From Clostridiaceae bacterium (GTDB taxonomy: Bacteria; Bacillota; Clostridia; Lachnospirales; Lachnospiraceae): a stretch of 44,132 bases of DNA. The translations under genes were made by a program, and so were the position numbers. The notes below the pieces were generated by a model that saw only the letters and a program-made list of their open reading frames with translations, did no database searches and was not told the origin of the DNA. The stretch spans positions 1 through 44,132 of the forward strand of contig CAJTGE010000043.1 in assembly GCA_910575795.1 (NCBI GenBank), written 5' to 3'. Below, in pieces: positions 41,944 to 44,132 of this stretch. How positions within the stretch are numbered: position 1 is the stretch's first letter; each line of letters begins with the position of its first letter.

Positions 41944-43378
41944 ATTACTCCGCATGGATCACATCAGCCTGATTCAGAACGGCGAGGCGCTCCTTGACAA
42001 CCTGAATTTCCAGATGTTTGCGGGGGAGATTATGGGGCTGATATCCCGCAGCAATAAGGGCCATGATCAGCTCATTGATTTAATCTGCCATAATCACCCT
42101 GTCTCGTTTGGGACCGTGTGGTATGACGGCCGCGTTGTCAACAGCTACTCGTCCAGCGACGGGGCGGCGAACCGGGTGTCCGTAATCGAGCAGAAAAGCC
42201 ATCTGGTCAAGGATTTGAGCGTGGTTGACAACCTGTTTGTGCTGCGCCGGGGCTTTAAGAAGTATTTCATCAATGAGCGCGTCCTGCGCGAGCAGGCGGA
42301 CGTGCTTTTTAAGGAACATGGCCTTGAGGTGAATTTGAGAAAACGGGTGGCAGAGCTGAGCTGCCTGGAGCGGTGCCTGGTGGAGCTGGGTAAGGCCCTT
42401 CTGCTCGGTTACCGCCTGGTGATCATCGATAATCCGGGGAATTTTTTAAGCCGGTATGAGCTGGCGCAGTTTCAGCGGGTGCTGCGCAGGGTGAGGAGCG
42501 GCGGTGTTTCGGTTCTGTATGTCGGAAACCATCATCAGGAGCTGTTCCGAATCGCGGACCGGACCTCCCTGTTTTCTGACGGACGGATTATAAAGGTGTT
42601 TGAGCGGGACGAAATGACCGACGCGGCCATCGCGCCGTATATTACGGAATGGTTTGTTCCGCGCGGTGAGAGCGCGCCGGATGCTGCGAAAGGAGTCCTG
42701 CAGTTTCAAAATGTGTATGCGGGAAGCCTGAACGGGCTGGATTTTGTCCTGCACCGAGGAGAATGCGTGACGATCTTAGATATGGACAACCGGATTACAG
42801 AGGATCTCCCGCGTCTTCTGACCGGCGCCCTGGCGTGCCGCCAGGGGCGGATCATACTGGATGAGGCGGATTATACGCCGAAAAGGGCGGCCCATTATCT
42901 GGATGCGGGAATTGCCATTGTCCCGAAAAATGCGGCGGAGTCCCTCCTGTTTCCGGAGAGGACGTATATGGAAAACCTGACCTTTCTCCTGGACCGGAAG
43001 CTTCGGCGGAGCATCATTCCCGCAAGAATTTACAGGAGCGTCCGGCGGGAGTATGCGGCCGCGGCGGGGGAGTCGCTGTTTGAGTCTTCAGTCGGCAGCC
43101 TGCCTCCTGAGGAACAGATCGCTTTAGTGTATTACCGCATGCAGCTTTTGAAGCCGCGGGCGCTGGTGTGCGTGCAGCCGCTTGCCAAGGGGGATATGTT
43201 TGTCCGCATGCGGATCCTGGGGCTTCTGCGCCAGATTTTGAAGATGGGGACAGCGGTCCTGATCCTCACGGCGAATATATCGGATACGCTGGAAATATCG
43301 GACCGCCTGCTGGTGGCAGAGCATGGGGCGTGCGCGGCGTCATATGAGAAGGATCAGTTTGGGGAGGTGGAGTGGTAG
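41933..43378 (+). CDS. Catalytically degenerate tandem ABC-ATPase (RbsA-like pseudo-ABC)
   Basis: A 481-residue protein with the two-domain plan and length of sugar-importer ATPases such as RbsA/MglA. By hand alignment with RbsA, the first P-loop reads SRSNKGHDQ (38-46), with His44 at the catalytic Lys. The signature is LSCLE (142-146) rather than LSGGQ. Walker B is IIDNP with Asn167 for the catalytic Glu. The H-loop His aligns with Asn199, although His200 is next to it. The second domain (from about 258) has LDMDNRITEDL for the P-loop and CVQPL for Walker B. The fold seems kept but ATP hydrolysis should be lost. The frame is long and intact, translationally coupled to the kinase, and not a decayed gene. 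No permease or binding protein gene is present. A signalling role is inference. Confidence 0.82.
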   Translation: MKYELLRMDHISLIQNGEALLDNLNFQMFAGEIMGLISRSNKGHDQLIDLICHNHPVSFGTVWYDGRVVNSYSSSDGAANRVSVIEQKSHLVKDLSVVDNLFVLRRGFKKYFINERVLREQADVLFKEHGLEVNLRKRVAELSCLERCLVELGKALLLGYRLVIIDNPGNFLSRYELAQFQRVLRRVRSGGVSVLYVGNHHQELFRIADRTSLFSDGRIIKVFERDEMTDAAIAPYITEWFVPRGESAPDAAKGVLQFQNVYAGSLNGLDFVLHRGECVTILDMDNRITEDLPRLLTGALACRQGRIILDEADYTPKRAAHYLDAGIAIVPKNAAESLLFPERTYMENLTFLLDRKLRRSIIPARIYRSVRREYAAAAGESLFESSVGSLPPEEQIALVYYRMQLLKPRALVCVQPLAKGDMFVRMRILGLLRQILKMGTAVLILTANISDTLEISDRLLVAEHGACAASYEKDQFGEVEW

Positions 43379-43397
43379 GGCTGTTTTTGGATCCGGC

Positions 43398-43425
43398 TTG
43401 TAAAATCCACGAAATAGAATATAAT
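43398..43425 (+). promoter_or_regulatory. Probable promoter of the toxin-antitoxin remnant
   Basis: TTGTAA (43398-43403) and TATAAT (43420-43425) are 16 bp apart, about 70 bp before the antitoxin ATG. Confidence 0.55.
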
Positions 43426-43494
43426 TTGTCAGGGTATTTCAATTATGATACGCATCTAAAATTTGAGAAAGTAACAGGAAAAAAGGGCTGATTT

Positions 43495-43768
43495 ATGAGC
43501 AGTAAAGAACTAGTACAGCATTGCATTAATTCGCAAGTAAACAGCACTCGCGAATTAATGCAATGCTGTACTAGCAATCCAACTTTTAGACAGAGTGCCG
43601 GAAAGCAAAATGTACTATATCATAGGAGTTTTAGAAGGCGCGGCGATACCGGATGCGGAGATCCCGAATAAAGAAACTGTGGAAGCAATAGAGGAATTAA
43701 AAAATGGAGGAGGGGAGGTATTTGATGGTTCGGCACACGATTTTTTACAAATGATGTTGAAGGATTGA
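43495..43768 (+). pseudogene. Type II antitoxin gene interrupted by a 61-bp palindromic insertion
   Basis: ATG 43495 begins MSSKEL. Removing 61 bases (43513-43573) restores a 70-residue protein continuing AIQLLDRVPESKMYYIIGV and ending at TGA 43766. The L-L-D-x-x-P-E-x-K-M-x-Y wording is that of small antitoxins paired with RelE/YafQ toxins in gut Clostridia. With the insertion, the frame shifts and runs to TAA 43672. The downstream half has no start codon near its beginning. The toxin remnant begins four bases after the antitoxin stop. Confidence 0.8.
43510..43574. mobile_element. Minimal palindromic insertion with a CTA duplication
   Basis: Arms 43510-43534 and 43550-43574 are perfect 25-base inverse complements (CTAGTACAGCATTGC ... 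GCAATGCTGTACTAG) around a 15-base loop. The inserted unit is 61 bases, and CTA occurs at both edges, consistent with a 3-bp target duplication or with palindrome ends. It carries no gene, so it would have to be moved in trans. Confidence 0.75.
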
Positions 43769-43772
43769 TACA

Positions 43773-44045
43773 ATGCTGAAAATAAAATACTCAGGTAAAA
43801 TAAAAAAAGATTTAAAAATCTGTCAGAGAAGAGGATAGGATTTCTCTTTATTGGAACATATTATTTCCAAATTGCAGATACCTGAACCATTGCACGTAAA
43901 AAACAGGGATCACAATTTAACGGGAAATAATGCGGGATATAGAGAATGTCATATATCCCCGGATTGGCTGTTAATATACTGCCAGAATAATGAATATTTG
44001 GGATTGTACAGGACAGGAACACATTCCGATTTATTGTCTGTATAA
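43773..44045 (+). pseudogene. YafQ/RelE-type mRNA interferase toxin with an internal TAG
   Basis: Reading through one stop gives a 90-residue YafQ-like toxin: LKIKYSGKIKKDLKICQRRG, stop (TAG 43836-43838), DFSLLEHIISKL, then RDHNLTG, YRECHISPDWLLIYC and the C-terminal YRTGTHSDLL. The His of RDH, the His and Asp of CHISPD and the His of RTGTH match the active-site region of YafQ. Relatives usually have Tyr or His at the TAG position, so one base change explains the stop. A TTG start at 43851 would give only a 64-residue C-terminal piece. It is probably inactive. Confidence 0.82.
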
Positions 44046-44132
44046 TGGGGTTAAAACCCTCGCCTTTAGGCGAAACCTTTAGGTAAACCCCATACCTTCA
44101 AGTTTAGATGACATAAAAAATGGAATACTAAA
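44046..44132 (+). other. Hairpin-rich sequence at the window's right edge
   Basis: GGGGTT (44047) can pair with AACCCC (about 44085), enclosing TCGCCTTTAGGCGA, itself a 5-bp hairpin, and a further CCTTTAGG. The combination of small hairpins with CCTTTAGG resembles the subterminal ends of IS200/IS605-type elements, but the window ends before any transposase frame. Confidence 0.3.

Noticed and set aside
43371..43490. Short open frame of about 39 codons starting at GTG across the end of the pseudo-ABC gene
   Set aside because: It has no ribosome binding site of its own, no recognisable family, and overlaps the probable promoter of the toxin-antitoxin remnant.
43510..43574. Reading the 25-bp hairpin as a terminator
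   Set aside because: There is no T tract and the hairpin splits an antitoxin coding frame that is restored when 61 bases are removed.
1..44132. CRISPR array
   Set aside because: No set of regularly spaced identical direct repeats was seen. The only tandem repeat is the coding 30-bp minisatellite at 23140-23280.

Overview
The window looks like chromosomal DNA of a moderately GC-rich (about 55%) anaerobic Firmicute of class Clostridia, most likely a Lachnospiraceae gut organism. The best markers are the SCIFF peptide with its radical-SAM maturase beside secDF/tgt/yajC, a class III fructose-1,6-bisphosphatase, a DUF1015 gene next to serA, a PD-(D/E)XK-like protein of a type common in this family, AGGAGG-type ribosome binding sites, and a YesN/YesM two-component pair. 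No species is claimed.

Layout. (1) 1-1425: a GtrII-like membrane glucosyltransferase with a broken or missing 5' end at a run of nine G. (2) 1587-6948: scfA (SCIFF), scfB, secDF, tgt, yajC, closed by a terminator. (3) 7088-13023: a PD-(D/E)XK-like protein, then branched-chain amino-acid genes leuB, ilvD, ilvB. (4) 13179-17021: serine genes serC and serA plus DUF1015. (5) 17137-24117: a minus-strand M23 peptidase, a hotdog thioesterase, fbp overlapping a DUF1700 gene, an EamA transporter and a repeat-bearing lipoprotein. (6) 24118-25266: an AT-rich island of gene debris with tRNA-Gln(CUG) and a promoter carrying a G10 spacer. (7) 25267-26289: an orphan flagellar hook gene. (8) 26650-30692, minus strand: AIM24-like protein, shikimate kinase-GNAT fusion, aroE, yqeG, nrdR. 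(9) 31051-39007: efp, a cell-wall amidase, argS, a large SNF2 helicase, a DUF1266 lipoprotein. (10) 39308-43378: a translationally coupled operon of YesN-type regulator, YesM-type kinase and an ABC-ATPase homologue that has lost its catalytic residues. (11) 43495-44045: a dead type II toxin-antitoxin pair, the antitoxin split by a 61-bp palindrome and the toxin carrying an in-frame TAG.

Most of the window is biosynthetic and housekeeping. The unusual material is of three kinds. First, homopolymeric G tracts sit where slippage would matter: inside the -35/-10 spacer of the hook-gene promoter and at the 5' end of the glucosyltransferase. Second, several families of intergenic palindromic repeats occur in two or more copies, and one small hairpin is caught inserted in a gene. 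Third, the pseudo-ABC protein is coupled to a two-component system; it may be a signalling component with an ABC fold rather than a transporter motor. This last is my main candidate for an undescribed system. All functional statements rest on motif reading by eye; no database search was run.
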